Assembly: GCA_031367195.1 (NCBI GenBank)
Contig: JANLPL010000250.1
Location: 12,831 to 76,830, forward strand
DNA length: 64,000 bases
Reading direction: 5' to 3'
Source of the DNA: Roseiarcus sp031367195
GTDB taxonomy: Bacteria > Pseudomonadota > Alphaproteobacteria > Rhizobiales > Beijerinckiaceae
Of this stretch, positions 54,717 through 62,944 are shown piece by piece (position 1 is the stretch's first letter; every line of letters begins with the position of its first letter). Below the pieces are notes generated by a model. That model did not search any database, was not told the origin of the DNA, and worked only from the letters and a program-made list of their open reading frames with translations. Both the position numbers and the translations under genes were made by a program.

Positions 54717-55820
54717 ATGCGGATGGAAGTTTCTGCCTGTTGGCGGGGGCGCAACGGCGCGTCGCGGCGCGCCCTGGCCTTTCTGTTCATCGCCGGACTC
54801 GCCGGTTGTTCGGCCGCCCCGAACGAAACGCGCGCGGGCTACGAAGCTGTCTCGGAAATCACTCCGGCGACTGATGGCCGAACTCCGATGGCGGAACTGC
54901 CGGTCGCTGCCGGCGCGGTGGTCGCCCTCCTGCAAAGTCAGGTGCGCGGAATCCTCACCCAACGCATCGTGTTGCGCGGCGACCCCGGCACGCTGGGCGA
55001 AAACGCCATCGTCGTCAAAGTCGATCAATCGCGAGGGCCCTCGGATCTCGGCCGAGTCGGCACGCCGACCAAGGCGATGATCGCAAAGGAGCTCGACGAG
55101 AATTTCGCCGGCGTCGATATGCAGCTTTCGCAGACTTTCGCGCGCAACGGTTTTGGGCCGTTCGGCTATGCGATCGGTCATCCGCGCGAGAGCGTGACCT
55201 GCATCTACGCTTGGCAATGGAGCCTGTGGAAGACGCCGCGCATCGGCGAGGCGCCGACCGGGGCGCCTTCATTGCCGGTGCAGCCGACCTCGGTGCGCGT
55301 CCGGCTCTGCCGCTCTTCCCTTGGCGAGGCCGAAATTCTGCCGCTGCTGCGCGACATGCAGGTTTACCCGCAGGATTCGCGCGTCGCCTATCTCGATCCG
55401 AACTCAACGGGCGCGGAGACAGGCGGCGACGCGCTCGCGGCGGCGGGCGTCGGCTATTTCGTCGTGCCGGGGGCCACCCCCCGGTTCGCCACGACGCGCG
55501 AGCGATTGGCCGCGCCGCACCGACACGCCCACCGCAAAGTCGTCAGGCGCGTTCGCCATCGCGTGCGCGAAGCGGCGCGCGAGGAGCGCGCGGTCGCGTT
55601 CGATCCGCCGTCGCGCGACTCGGTCGCGGTGCCGATGCCAGCGGGCGGCGCCGCGCCGACGACAGCCTCTATGGCCGCCAATCCGCTGCTGGCGCCGCTC
55701 GCGGCCGCTTCGGCGCCGCGCGCGCGCAGCGACGATATGCCGTTGCCGCGCCGCGCCGCCGCAACGGACCAGCCTTCCTCGCCCGCGCCGCGCTCCGCTT
55801 CGATCCCGCTGCCCAATTGA
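54717..55820 (+). CDS. bcsN: cellulose biosynthesis protein BcsN-like lipoprotein
   Basis: A 367-residue protein with a lipobox (FIAGLAGC, Cys31 from ATG 54717), so an outer-membrane or periplasmic lipoprotein. GYAIGHPRESVTCIYAWQWS and the DPGTLGENAIVVKVDQSRG block fit the BcsN family of alphaproteobacterial cellulose operons, of unknown mechanism. The C-terminal third (about 120 residues) is Arg/Pro/Ala-rich and probably disordered. ATG 54690 and 54723 are alternative starts. It lies 107 bases after the giant gene. Confidence 0.75.
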   Translation: MRMEVSACWRGRNGASRRALAFLFIAGLAGCSAAPNETRAGYEAVSEITPATDGRTPMAELPVAAGAVVALLQSQVRGILTQRIVLRGDPGTLGENAIVVKVDQSRGPSDLGRVGTPTKAMIAKELDENFAGVDMQLSQTFARNGFGPFGYAIGHPRESVTCIYAWQWSLWKTPRIGEAPTGAPSLPVQPTSVRVRLCRSSLGEAEILPLLRDMQVYPQDSRVAYLDPNSTGAETGGDALAAAGVGYFVVPGATPRFATTRERLAAPHRHAHRKVVRRVRHRVREAAREERAVAFDPPSRDSVAVPMPAGGAAPTTASMAANPLLAPLAAASAPRARSDDMPLPRRAAATDQPSSPAPRSASIPLPN

Positions 55821-56050
55821 ACCGCGCCGGCCAACCGGCTTCGCCGCGCCGGGAGCGACGGCCCGGCCCGGTCATTGTCCCTTCGTTCAGCCTAATTCGC
55901 GTTTCCCATTGTCTCGACGCTGCAAGGCTCGTGCAAGACCGGGGCGCGCTGTGACTTGTTAACGCGACTTCGGCTTTGATGGGGACTGGCGCCCACTGCA
56001 AAAGTTCTTCCTTCCGGCGGGGAGCGCTCCTTATAAGCGGACAGGGTTGC
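55821..56050. other. intergenic region, nothing assigned
   Basis: The 230 bases between bcsN and the next gene contain a GTTAAC element at 55958 and a short GC-rich hairpin near its left end without a T run. I see no gene and no convincing promoter. Confidence 0.5.
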
Positions 56051-57415
56051 ATGCCGAAGCTCAACGATGCTCTGTTGCTGCCGTGCGGAGCGCGGTTGGC
56101 CAACCGCCTCGCCAAGGCGGCGATAACCGAAGGCCTCGCCGACGAGCGCGGCTGGCCTTCGGCCGAGCTCGAGCGCCTCTACGAGGGCTGGTCGGACGCG
56201 GGCTTCGGCCTGATGATCTCGGGCAACATCATCGTCGACGCAAATCATCTGGAGCGGCCCGGCAACGTCATCATTGAGCGCGACAATCCCGCGCAGGCGA
56301 AGTCGCTGCGAAGCTGGACCGCCTGCGCGACGCGCGGCGGCGCGCATTTCTGGGCGCAGCTCTCCCATTCCGGCCGGCAGACGCCCAAGACCGTGAACCG
56401 CTATCCGCTTTCCGTCTCAAACGTGCAGATGGGTTTGCCGAGCGTCCTGTTCGGCAAACCGCTGGCGATGACGGTGGGCGAGATTCATCTCGTGATCGAA
56501 AAATTCGCCGCCGCCGCCGCCGTCTGCAAGGCGACCGGCTTCACTGGCGTGCAGATTCACGCCGCGCACGGCTATCTCCTCGGCTCGTTCCTGGCGCCCA
56601 ACGTCAACAACCGTACCGACCCCTGGGGCGGGCCGCTCGAAAATCGCGCCCGTTTGTTGCTCGAAGTGGTCGCGGCGACGCGCAAGCGCGTCGGGCGAAA
56701 CTTCCCCATTTCGGTCAAGCTCAACTCCGCCGATTTCCAACGCGGCGGCTTCAATAGGCAGGACAGTCTGATGGTCGGACGCTGGCTCGAGGCGGCCGGC
56801 GTCGATCTGCTGGAGATTTCCGGCGGCTCCTACGAAAGCCCTGTGATGATCGGCGCCACCGGCGTCGGCGCCGACTGCGAGCCGCCGCTCAAACCGTCCA
56901 CGGCGGCGCGCGAGGCCTATTTCTTCGAGTTCGCGCGCGCCCTGCGCCAGGAACTGAAAATCCCGGTGATGTTGACCGGGGGCCTGCGAAGCCGCTCAGG
57001 CATGCAGGCCGCGCTCGACGAAGGCGTCGATATGTTGGGCGTAGCGCGCCCGGTCTGCGTCGATCAGCGCTGCGTCCGCGGCCTGCTTTCGGGCGAGATC
57101 GACCGGCTCGAGTCCTGGGAAGTGAACCTCAGGCGCGCGAAAGGGTTGTTCAGCTCGAATTCGCCGCTGCCGCTGCTCGGCGTACTCGCTAATTTCGCCG
57201 GCATTTACTGGTTCTACGCGCAATTGAATCGGCTCGGGAAGGGCAAGGCGCCCGACATCAGGCTGTGGCCGCCGCGCGCGATGGTGGAAGTCACCATGGC
57301 CGAAAACGCCAATCTGGCGCGGCGTCGGCGGTTCCAGCAATCAGAAGCGGCGTTGGTCGCCGACAAGCCGACACTCGAGAGGATCGCTAGGGCGATGAGC
57401 AAAAAGGCCGCGTGA
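56051..57415 (+). CDS. NADH:flavin oxidoreductase, old-yellow-enzyme family
   Basis: A 454-residue FMN-binding TIM barrel. The family block GVQIHAAHGYLLGSFLAPNV with NNRTDPWGGPLENR is complete, and GVARPVCVDQRC lies in the phosphate-binding end. These enzymes reduce activated alkenes with NAD(P)H. It is longer than the usual 360-400 residues: an extra C-terminal segment of about 80 residues from LFSSNSPLPLLGVLANFAGI to the end is hydrophobic at first and basic later. ATG 56051 was chosen because the open frame before it reads unnatural sequence. It converges on the LytM gene. Confidence 0.87.
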   Translation: MPKLNDALLLPCGARLANRLAKAAITEGLADERGWPSAELERLYEGWSDAGFGLMISGNIIVDANHLERPGNVIIERDNPAQAKSLRSWTACATRGGAHFWAQLSHSGRQTPKTVNRYPLSVSNVQMGLPSVLFGKPLAMTVGEIHLVIEKFAAAAAVCKATGFTGVQIHAAHGYLLGSFLAPNVNNRTDPWGGPLENRARLLLEVVAATRKRVGRNFPISVKLNSADFQRGGFNRQDSLMVGRWLEAAGVDLLEISGGSYESPVMIGATGVGADCEPPLKPSTAAREAYFFEFARALRQELKIPVMLTGGLRSRSGMQAALDEGVDMLGVARPVCVDQRCVRGLLSGEIDRLESWEVNLRRAKGLFSSNSPLPLLGVLANFAGIYWFYAQLNRLGKGKAPDIRLWPPRAMVEVTMAENANLARRRRFQQSEAALVADKPTLERIARAMSKKAA

Positions 57416-57430
57416 GCGCGCTAGCGCTGT

Positions 57431-57859
57431 TCACCTCGGCGCGAGGTAACCTACGGGGTCGAGCAACGTCTCGCCCTTGCGTAGTTCGAAATGCAGACCC
57501 GGCCGCTTGGCGTCGCCGGACTGGCCGGACTTGCCGATGATCTGTCCGCGCTTGACCGCGACGCCCCTGGACACTGTCATGTCGGCGAGATGCGCGTAGG
57601 TCGTCACATATTCGTCGGCGTGGCGGATTACGACCATACGCCCGAACGTGGCCAGTTCATCGCCGGCATAGATCACGTCGCCATCAGCGGCGGCGTGGAC
57701 GGCTTCGCCGAGCGGCGTTGTGATGTCGATGCCGCGCCCGTCGTGAGCTTTTGCGGTACTGCCGATCAGCGGCCAGCGGAATTTCGGTAGCGGCGCATCC
57801 CTGACGAAAGCGCCGCCGCCCACAATCAATGCGAGCGCGAACAGCCCGCCCCGCCTCAA
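57431..57859 (-). CDS. degenerate LytM (M23-type) protein, NlpD/EnvC-like
   Basis: A 142-residue protein with an N-terminal hydrophobic signal/anchor (LFALALIVGGGAF) and a LytM domain. The zinc motif H-x3-D is lost: Gly41 stands where His is expected before Asp45 in DGRGIDI. The HxH motif reads GLHFEL, with the first His lost. The pattern resembles NlpD (NKGIDIAG, LHFEIR), which activates amidases rather than cutting peptidoglycan. There is no LysM domain. Its ATG overlaps the pntB stop by 4 bases (ATGA), so it may be translated as the last gene of the transhydrogenase operon. Confidence 0.75.
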   Translation of the reverse strand: MRRGGLFALALIVGGGAFVRDAPLPKFRWPLIGSTAKAHDGRGIDITTPLGEAVHAAADGDVIYAGDELATFGRMVVIRHADEYVTTYAHLADMTVSRGVAVKRGQIIGKSGQSGDAKRPGLHFELRKGETLLDPVGYLAPR

Positions 57860-59256
57860 TGCTGGAGCGCCTTGACGATGGAATCGGTGACTTTCTTGGC
57901 GTCGCCGAACAGCATCAGCGTGTTGTCGCGGAAGAACAGTTCGTTCTCGACCCCGGCGTAGCCCGAGCCCATGCCGCGTTTGACGAACAACACCGTCTTG
58001 GCCTTCTCGACGTCGAGAATTGGCATGCCGTAGATCGCCGATTTCGGATCGGTCTTGGCGGCGGGGTTGGTGACGTCATTGGCGCCGATGACATAGGCGA
58101 TGTCGGCTTGCGCGAACTCGTTGTTGATGTCTTCCAGCTCGAACACTTCGTCGTAGGGCACGTTGGCCTCGGCCAGCAGCACGTTCATATGGCCGGGCAT
58201 GCGGCCGGCGACGGGATGGATCGCGTATTTGATCTCGACGCCCTCTTTCTTGAGGACATCGCACATCTCGCGCAAGGAGTGCTGCGCCTGCGCCACCGCC
58301 ATGCCGTAGCCTGGCACGATGATGATCTTCGAGGCGTTCTTCATCATGAAGGCGGCGTCGTCGGCCGAGCCCTGCTTGACCGGCCGCGTCTCCTTGGCGC
58401 CCGCCGGCCCTGCCGTCTCGCCGCCAAAACCGCCGAGGATGACGGAGAAGAACGAGCGGTTCATCCCCTTGCACATGATGTAGGACAGGATCGCGCCCGA
58501 GGAGCCGACCAGCGCGCCGGTGATGATGAGCGCCATATTGCCGAGCGTGAAGCCGATGCCGGCCGCCGCCCAGCCGGAATAAGAGTTCAGCATCGAGATG
58601 ACGACAGGCATATCGGCGCCGCCGATCGGGATGATGAGCAGCACGCCAAGCGCGAGCGCGTCGAGGGCGACGAGCCAGAACCAGAACGTCGACTGAGTCG
58701 CATAGAACATGACGATCAGCAGCAACAGCAGCAAGCCCAAGCCGCTATTGATCAGATGCCGGCTTGGCAGCATGATCGGCGCGCCCGACATGCGGCCGTC
58801 CAGCTTCAGGAAGGCGATGATGGAGCCGGTGAAGGTGACGGCGCCGATCGCCAGACCGAGCGACATCTCGATCGTGCTGGCGGGGTGGATATGCACGCCG
58901 TCGCTGATGCCGAAGGCGACTGGCGCATAGAGCGCCCCCGCCGCCACCAGCACCGCGGCGAGGCCGACCAGCGAATGGAACATCGCGACCAGTTGCGGCA
59001 TCGCCGTCATCTGTACGGTGCGGGCGCGCCAGGCGCCGATGCCGCCGCCGATGCCAAAGCCCAAGAGCACCAGCACCCAGGAGAAGAACCCGTGCGGCGG
59101 GCTCAGCGCGAGTGTGGTGAGCACCGCCAGCCCCATGCCGGCGATGCCGTAGCGGTTACCCTGCCGCGACGTAGCGGGCGAGGAGAGGCCGCGCAGCGCC
59201 ATGATGAACAGGATGCCGGCGACGAGATAGAGCAGGGCGGCGAAATTGGCGTTCAC
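57856..59256 (-). CDS. pntB: NAD(P) transhydrogenase subunit beta
   Basis: A 466-residue subunit with about nine membrane helices in the first 260 residues (proton channel) and a C-terminal NADP(H)-binding domain with IIVPGYGMAVAQAQ, HPVAGRMPGHMNVLLAEA and GANDVTNPAA. It drives hydride transfer from NADH to NADP+ using the proton gradient. The start is GTG 59256, 5 bases after pntA2; the open frame further upstream is shadow of pntA2. Confidence 0.95.
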   Translation of the reverse strand: MNANFAALLYLVAGILFIMALRGLSSPATSRQGNRYGIAGMGLAVLTTLALSPPHGFFSWVLVLLGFGIGGGIGAWRARTVQMTAMPQLVAMFHSLVGLAAVLVAAGALYAPVAFGISDGVHIHPASTIEMSLGLAIGAVTFTGSIIAFLKLDGRMSGAPIMLPSRHLINSGLGLLLLLLIVMFYATQSTFWFWLVALDALALGVLLIIPIGGADMPVVISMLNSYSGWAAAGIGFTLGNMALIITGALVGSSGAILSYIMCKGMNRSFFSVILGGFGGETAGPAGAKETRPVKQGSADDAAFMMKNASKIIIVPGYGMAVAQAQHSLREMCDVLKKEGVEIKYAIHPVAGRMPGHMNVLLAEANVPYDEVFELEDINNEFAQADIAYVIGANDVTNPAAKTDPKSAIYGMPILDVEKAKTVLFVKRGMGSGYAGVENELFFRDNTLMLFGDAKKVTDSIVKALQH

Positions 59257-59261
59257 GGCGC

Positions 59262-59684
59262 TCAGCCCTTTTTCTTGTACATTGCGAGCATCCGCTCGGT
59301 GACCATGAAGCCGCCGAAGATGTTCACGCTCGCCAGGATCAGCGCGAGGAAGCCAAGCAGCTTGGCGAAGTTCGAACCAGCGTTGACGCCGGCGACGCCG
59401 ACCGACAGCAACGCTCCGACGACGATGACGGAGGAGATCGCGTTGGTGACGCTCATCAGCGGCGTGTGCAGCGCGGGCGTCACCGACCAGACCACGTAAT
59501 AGCCGACGCACACCGCCAGCGCGAAAATCGCGAGCCGAAATACGAACGGGTCGATCGCGCCGCCGGTCGCGGCATGGGCGGTCGCGGCGAGCTGGTCGGC
59601 ATAGGCTTCGGCCTGCGCGGCGGCGTCGCGCGCGGCGGCGGCGGCCGCCCTTGCGCGATCAATGCTGGCGTCGAGGTTGTCCAT
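59262..59684 (-). CDS. NAD(P) transhydrogenase subunit alpha, part 2 (membrane part)
   Basis: A 140-residue protein, the membrane half of the split alpha subunit, with three or four helices (FVFRLAIFALAVCVGYYVVW; TNAISSVIVVGALLSVGV; LGFLALILASVNIFGGF). The Ala-rich N-terminus looks like a coiled coil. The split PntA is normal in alphaproteobacteria. It lies 15 bases after pntA1 and 5 before pntB. Confidence 0.93.
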   Translation of the reverse strand: MDNLDASIDRARAAAAAARDAAAQAEAYADQLAATAHAATGGAIDPFVFRLAIFALAVCVGYYVVWSVTPALHTPLMSVTNAISSVIVVGALLSVGVAGVNAGSNFAKLLGFLALILASVNIFGGFMVTERMLAMYKKKG

Positions 59685-59699
59685 CCGTGCCCCCTGGCT

Positions 59700-60827
59700 C
59701 TAGGCCGGTTTGAAATTGGGATGCGTCACCGCGCCGTCCCGGGTGAGCAAGGTCGCCTTGACCAGCTCGTCGTCCCAATTCACGGCGAGCTTCTTTTCCG
59801 CTTTGTCGATCAAGGTCTCGACGAAGGCGAACAAGTTGCGCGCGTAAAGCGAGGACGCGGTCGAGGCGAGCTTGCGCACATCGGAATAGCCGACAATCTT
59901 CACCCCGTTGTCGGAGACGACGAGTTCGTTCGGCTTCGAAAGCTCGCAATTTCCGCCGCGCTCGACCGCGAGATCGATGATCACCGAGCCCGCCCGCATC
60001 GAGGCGACCATCGCGGCGCTGACGAGTTTGGGCGCCGGTCGGCCCGGGATCAGCGCCGTGGTGATGACCACGTCCTGCTTGGCGATATGGGTTGCGACCA
60101 GCGCGGCCTGCTTGGTCTTGTAGGCGTCCGACATTTCCTTGGCGTAGCCGCCCTTTGTCTCCGCCTGCTTGAACTCCTCGTCTTCGACCGCGACGAATTT
60201 GGCGCCGAGCGATTCGACCTGTTCCTTGGTGGCGGGGCGAACGTCGGTCGCGGTGACGATCGCGCCGAGGCGGCGCGCCGTGGCGATCGCTTGCAGGCCG
60301 GCGACGCCGACGCCCATGATGAAGGTCTTTGCGGCCGGCACGGTGCCGGCCGGCGTCATCATCATCGGGAAGCCGCGCCCATATTCGGCCGCCGCGTCGA
60401 TCACCGCGCGATAGCCGGCGAGATTGGCCTGGCTGGACAGCACGTCCATCACCTGCGCGCGTGTGATGCGCGGCATCAACTCCATTGCGAACGCGGCGAC
60501 GCCCGCCCTGGCGAGCGCCTCGATCTCCGCGACATGGCCGTAAGGGTCTTGGATGGCGACGACGAGCGCGCCCGGTTTCAGCGCCTTGGTCTCATCCGCA
60601 TTGGGACGGCGCACCTTCAGCACCACATCCGCGCCGAGCGCCTCCGCCTGCTCAACCAGCGTCGCGCTGACGGCCGCGAAATCCGCGTCCGTAAAGCCCG
60701 CGGCGAGACCGGCGCCTCTAGCGACGACCACCTCGGCGCCAAGGGTGATGAATTTCTTGACCGTTTCCGGCGAGAGCGCGACGCGCGTCTCACCCGCTTC
60801 GGTCTCTTTCGGCGCCCCGATGCGCAT
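59700..60827 (-). CDS. NAD(P) transhydrogenase subunit alpha, part 1 (NAD-binding)
   Basis: A 375-residue soluble subunit related to alanine dehydrogenase. MRIGAPKETEAGETRVALSP is the opening; FIMGVGVAGLQAIATARRLG binds NAD; VVITTALIPGRPAPKLVS and AGSVIIDLAVERGGN are further signature blocks. It transfers hydride from NADH to the NADP on PntB. It follows a cox4-like gene by 63 bases, an order frequent in rhizobia. Confidence 0.94.
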   Translation of the reverse strand: MRIGAPKETEAGETRVALSPETVKKFITLGAEVVVARGAGLAAGFTDADFAAVSATLVEQAEALGADVVLKVRRPNADETKALKPGALVVAIQDPYGHVAEIEALARAGVAAFAMELMPRITRAQVMDVLSSQANLAGYRAVIDAAAEYGRGFPMMMTPAGTVPAAKTFIMGVGVAGLQAIATARRLGAIVTATDVRPATKEQVESLGAKFVAVEDEEFKQAETKGGYAKEMSDAYKTKQAALVATHIAKQDVVITTALIPGRPAPKLVSAAMVASMRAGSVIIDLAVERGGNCELSKPNELVVSDNGVKIVGYSDVRKLASTASSLYARNLFAFVETLIDKAEKKLAVNWDDELVKATLLTRDGAVTHPNFKPA

Positions 60828-60890
60828 GGCGTCTCCTCGATAGACGGGAAAGGCGGGGCGCCTCTGCGGGCGCCCACGCCGTGGCCTAAC

Positions 60891-61175
60891 TTACAGAACG
60901 ATGCAGGCGAGGCCGAGAGCCACGAACACGCCCGCCGGCAAACGCCAGCCAAGGCCGGTTATGCCCGCCAGCGCGGAAGCGGCGATGTTGAGAATAAAGC
61001 CGATCAGCGCGACGAAGGGATGCCCCTCAAGGCCCCACAGAACCAACAAAAGCATGATGTTGATGATATGGATCGTCAGATTCTCGGTCAGGCTCACGAA
61101 ACCGGCGTAGGTCTCCTCGTGCGCCGATAAATCAAGCCCGAGATCCGCCTTCGCGACGCCCGCGTGATCCGACAT
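60891..61175 (-). CDS. aa3-type cytochrome c oxidase subunit IV-like small membrane protein
   Basis: A 94-residue protein with an N-terminal hydrophilic stretch (HEETYAGFVSLTEN) and two membrane segments. The HEETYAGF motif and the position before pntA1 match the bacterial aa3 oxidase subunit IV family (COX4_pro_2). It is longer than the 45-70 residues usual for that family, because it has a second helix. It probably heads the pnt operon. Confidence 0.65.
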   Translation of the reverse strand: MSDHAGVAKADLGLDLSAHEETYAGFVSLTENLTIHIINIMLLLVLWGLEGHPFVALIGFILNIAASALAGITGLGWRLPAGVFVALGLACIVL

Positions 61176-61277
61176 TCCGACCGCCCCTCGATTTCCAAAT
61201 GCTTCCGCCCCCCGCTTAGCTCATCAAACGGTGGGCCGCAACCGGCGGAAAGACTTTGATCGTAAGGGGCGCCCGGC

Positions 61278-61643
61278 CTATACGCGGGCCGCTTCGCCCG
61301 CCCGTTCGCCAGCCTTTTCACGACCGTCGAGCGATTCGAGCTTTTGCAGCTCGGCCAGCGCCTCTTCAAGCGCGGCCTTCGCGTCGTCGATCTGCGCGCC
61401 CAGTTCGACGATCGAACTCTTCAGATTGTCGCGCCGCCCCGCCGCCGCGCGAGCGTAGGTGGGATAGGCGAAGTGGGAGGGGTCGCTGATGCCGGCCCGC
61501 TTTTCCTCATTGCCGATCTCGCGGTCGAGATCGGCGATCATGCGATTGAACTCGGCGCTCATCATCTCGATCTGACGGACGCGCCGGCGCTTCTCCTCGA
61601 CCTGAAACCGTTTCAAACGGATTAGCGTGTCCCGCGACTTCAT
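61278..61643 (-). CDS. fliJ: flagellar export protein FliJ
   Basis: A 121-residue, almost wholly coiled-coil protein starting MKSRDTLIRLKRFQVEEKRR, typical of rhizobial FliJ, the stalk-like chaperone that works with the FliI ATPase of the flagellar type III export apparatus. The ATG at 61643 was chosen over an open frame that extends 107 codons upstream through the ctrA promoter. GISDPSHFAYPTYARAAAGR is the conserved middle. fliI, usually next to it, is not in this window. It is divergent from ctrA. Confidence 0.85.
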   Translation of the reverse strand: MKSRDTLIRLKRFQVEEKRRRVRQIEMMSAEFNRMIADLDREIGNEEKRAGISDPSHFAYPTYARAAAGRRDNLKSSIVELGAQIDDAKAALEEALAELQKLESLDGREKAGERAGEAARV

Positions 61644-62182
61644 ACCAACGCACTCCCCACGAACTCGAAAACGCTTTATGCAAGCGCGCCGGACAGGCGC
61701 GCTTTCCCCACGAGACGGGTCGATGATGAATGAGGAAGGTTGCGCGTTGGTTACGCCGCGAAGAGCTCTCCTGAGGATTGTGTGGGGATGGAGCGAAAAT
61801 TTCGCGAGGCTGACCGCATGCGTTAGGGCTTCGTTTACCCGCGTCATTAACACTAACACCAATGCGTAAATTTGCGTCGCGATGCGGAAGGGAAAACCGC
61901 AAAAGGGTGAGTCCGATGAGTCGGCTAACGGACGAGGCTGAGGAATAGGTTTAAGTAGCTTCATCCTGAAAAACCTAGTGTTTCTTTATGTTTATAGGAA
62001 TCCAGATCGACCGTGACAAAGGGCTTGCAGGCGTGATTCAAGGTTTGTTAACCAATGTGGCGCAAACGTTGCGTCGATTCGGAATGGCGGTCGGCTTCGG
62101 CGTCGCGGGACGGCGAGGCAAGAATAAGTCGGCGACGGACGTTGCTGTCGGGCGGCGGCGATCCATGGCGGGGATCTAGAAC
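61644..62182. promoter_or_regulatory. fliJ-ctrA divergent regulatory region with four GANTC sites
   Basis: This 539-base gap has no convincing gene. GANTC, the target of the CcrM methylase, occurs at 61909-61913 (GAGTC), 61998-62002 (GAATC), 62035-62039 and 62076-62080 (GATTC). Half-sites for CtrA (TTAAC) lie at 61851 and 62048. In Caulobacter the ctrA promoter is controlled by methylation of GANTC and by CtrA itself; four sites in 172 bases suggest the same here. A small open frame at 61988-62179 lacks any ribosome binding site. Confidence 0.6.
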
Positions 62183-62881
62183 ATGCGGGTTCTTCTCATC
62201 GAGGACGACAGCGCCACGGCGCAGAGTATCGAACTGATGCTCAAGTCGGAAAATTTTAACGTTTACGTCACGGATCTCGGCGAGGAAGGCATCGACCTCG
62301 GCAAGCTCTATGACTACGACATCATCCTGCTCGACCTCAACCTGCCCGACATGTCCGGCTATGAGGTTTTGCGCTCGCTCCGGGTCACCAAGATCAAGAC
62401 GCCGATCCTGATCCTTTCCGGCATGGCCGGGATCGAGGACAAGGTGAAGGGCCTGGGGCACGGCGCCGACGACTATCTGACGAAACCGTTCCACAAGGAC
62501 GAACTCGTCGCGCGCATCCACGCCATCGTCCGTCGCTCGAAGGGCCACGCCCAGTCCGTCATCGTCACGGCCGACCTCGTCGTCAATCTCGACCAGAAGA
62601 CCGTCGAAGTCGACAGCGCCCGCGTGCATCTGACCGGCAAGGAATATCAGATGCTGGAGTTGCTCTCCCTGCGAAAGGGGACGACGCTCACCAAGGAGAT
62701 GTTTCTTAATCATCTCTACGGGGGAATGGACGAGCCCGAACTGAAAATCATCGACGTCTTCATCTGCAAGCTGCGCAAGAAGCTGGCCTCCGCCAGCGGC
62801 GGCCGCAACTACATCGAGACCGTGTGGGGCCGCGGCTACGTGCTGCGCGAACCGCCCCCGGGCGACGAGCGCGCCGCCTGA
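62183..62881 (+). CDS. ctrA: cell-cycle response regulator CtrA
   Basis: A 232-residue OmpR-type response regulator. The receiver has Asp8/Asp9, the phospho-acceptor Asp51 (IILLDLNLPDMSGYE) and the Lys of YLTKPF; the C-terminal winged helix has LTKEMFLNHLYGGMDEPELK and ends YIETVWGRGYVL. This near-invariant sequence marks CtrA, the master regulator of the alphaproteobacterial cell cycle, which binds TTAA-N7-TTAA and controls pili, flagella and replication. The C-terminal tail is 232 residues in total, the normal length. Confidence 0.96.
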   Translation: MRVLLIEDDSATAQSIELMLKSENFNVYVTDLGEEGIDLGKLYDYDIILLDLNLPDMSGYEVLRSLRVTKIKTPILILSGMAGIEDKVKGLGHGADDYLTKPFHKDELVARIHAIVRRSKGHAQSVIVTADLVVNLDQKTVEVDSARVHLTGKEYQMLELLSLRKGTTLTKEMFLNHLYGGMDEPELKIIDVFICKLRKKLASASGGRNYIETVWGRGYVLREPPPGDERAA

Positions 62882-62906
62882 AGCTTTCTTCCCGCCGCCC
62901 TTGCAT

Positions 62907-62940
62907 CGCCCTGCCGGGTCCCCCCGGCGGGGCGTTTTCT
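62907..62940 (+). terminator. rho-independent terminator of ctrA
   Basis: A 12-bp stem with one G-T pair (62907-62918 with 62923-62934) encloses a 4-base loop and is followed by TTTTCT. It lies 26 bases after the ctrA stop, in the space shared with the convergent hemE. Confidence 0.8.
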
Positions 62941-62944
62941 CTTT

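Noticed and set aside
61988..62179. Small open frame of 63 codons in front of ctrA
   Set aside because: No ribosome binding site, no recognisable domain, and it covers the GANTC sites expected in the ctrA promoter.
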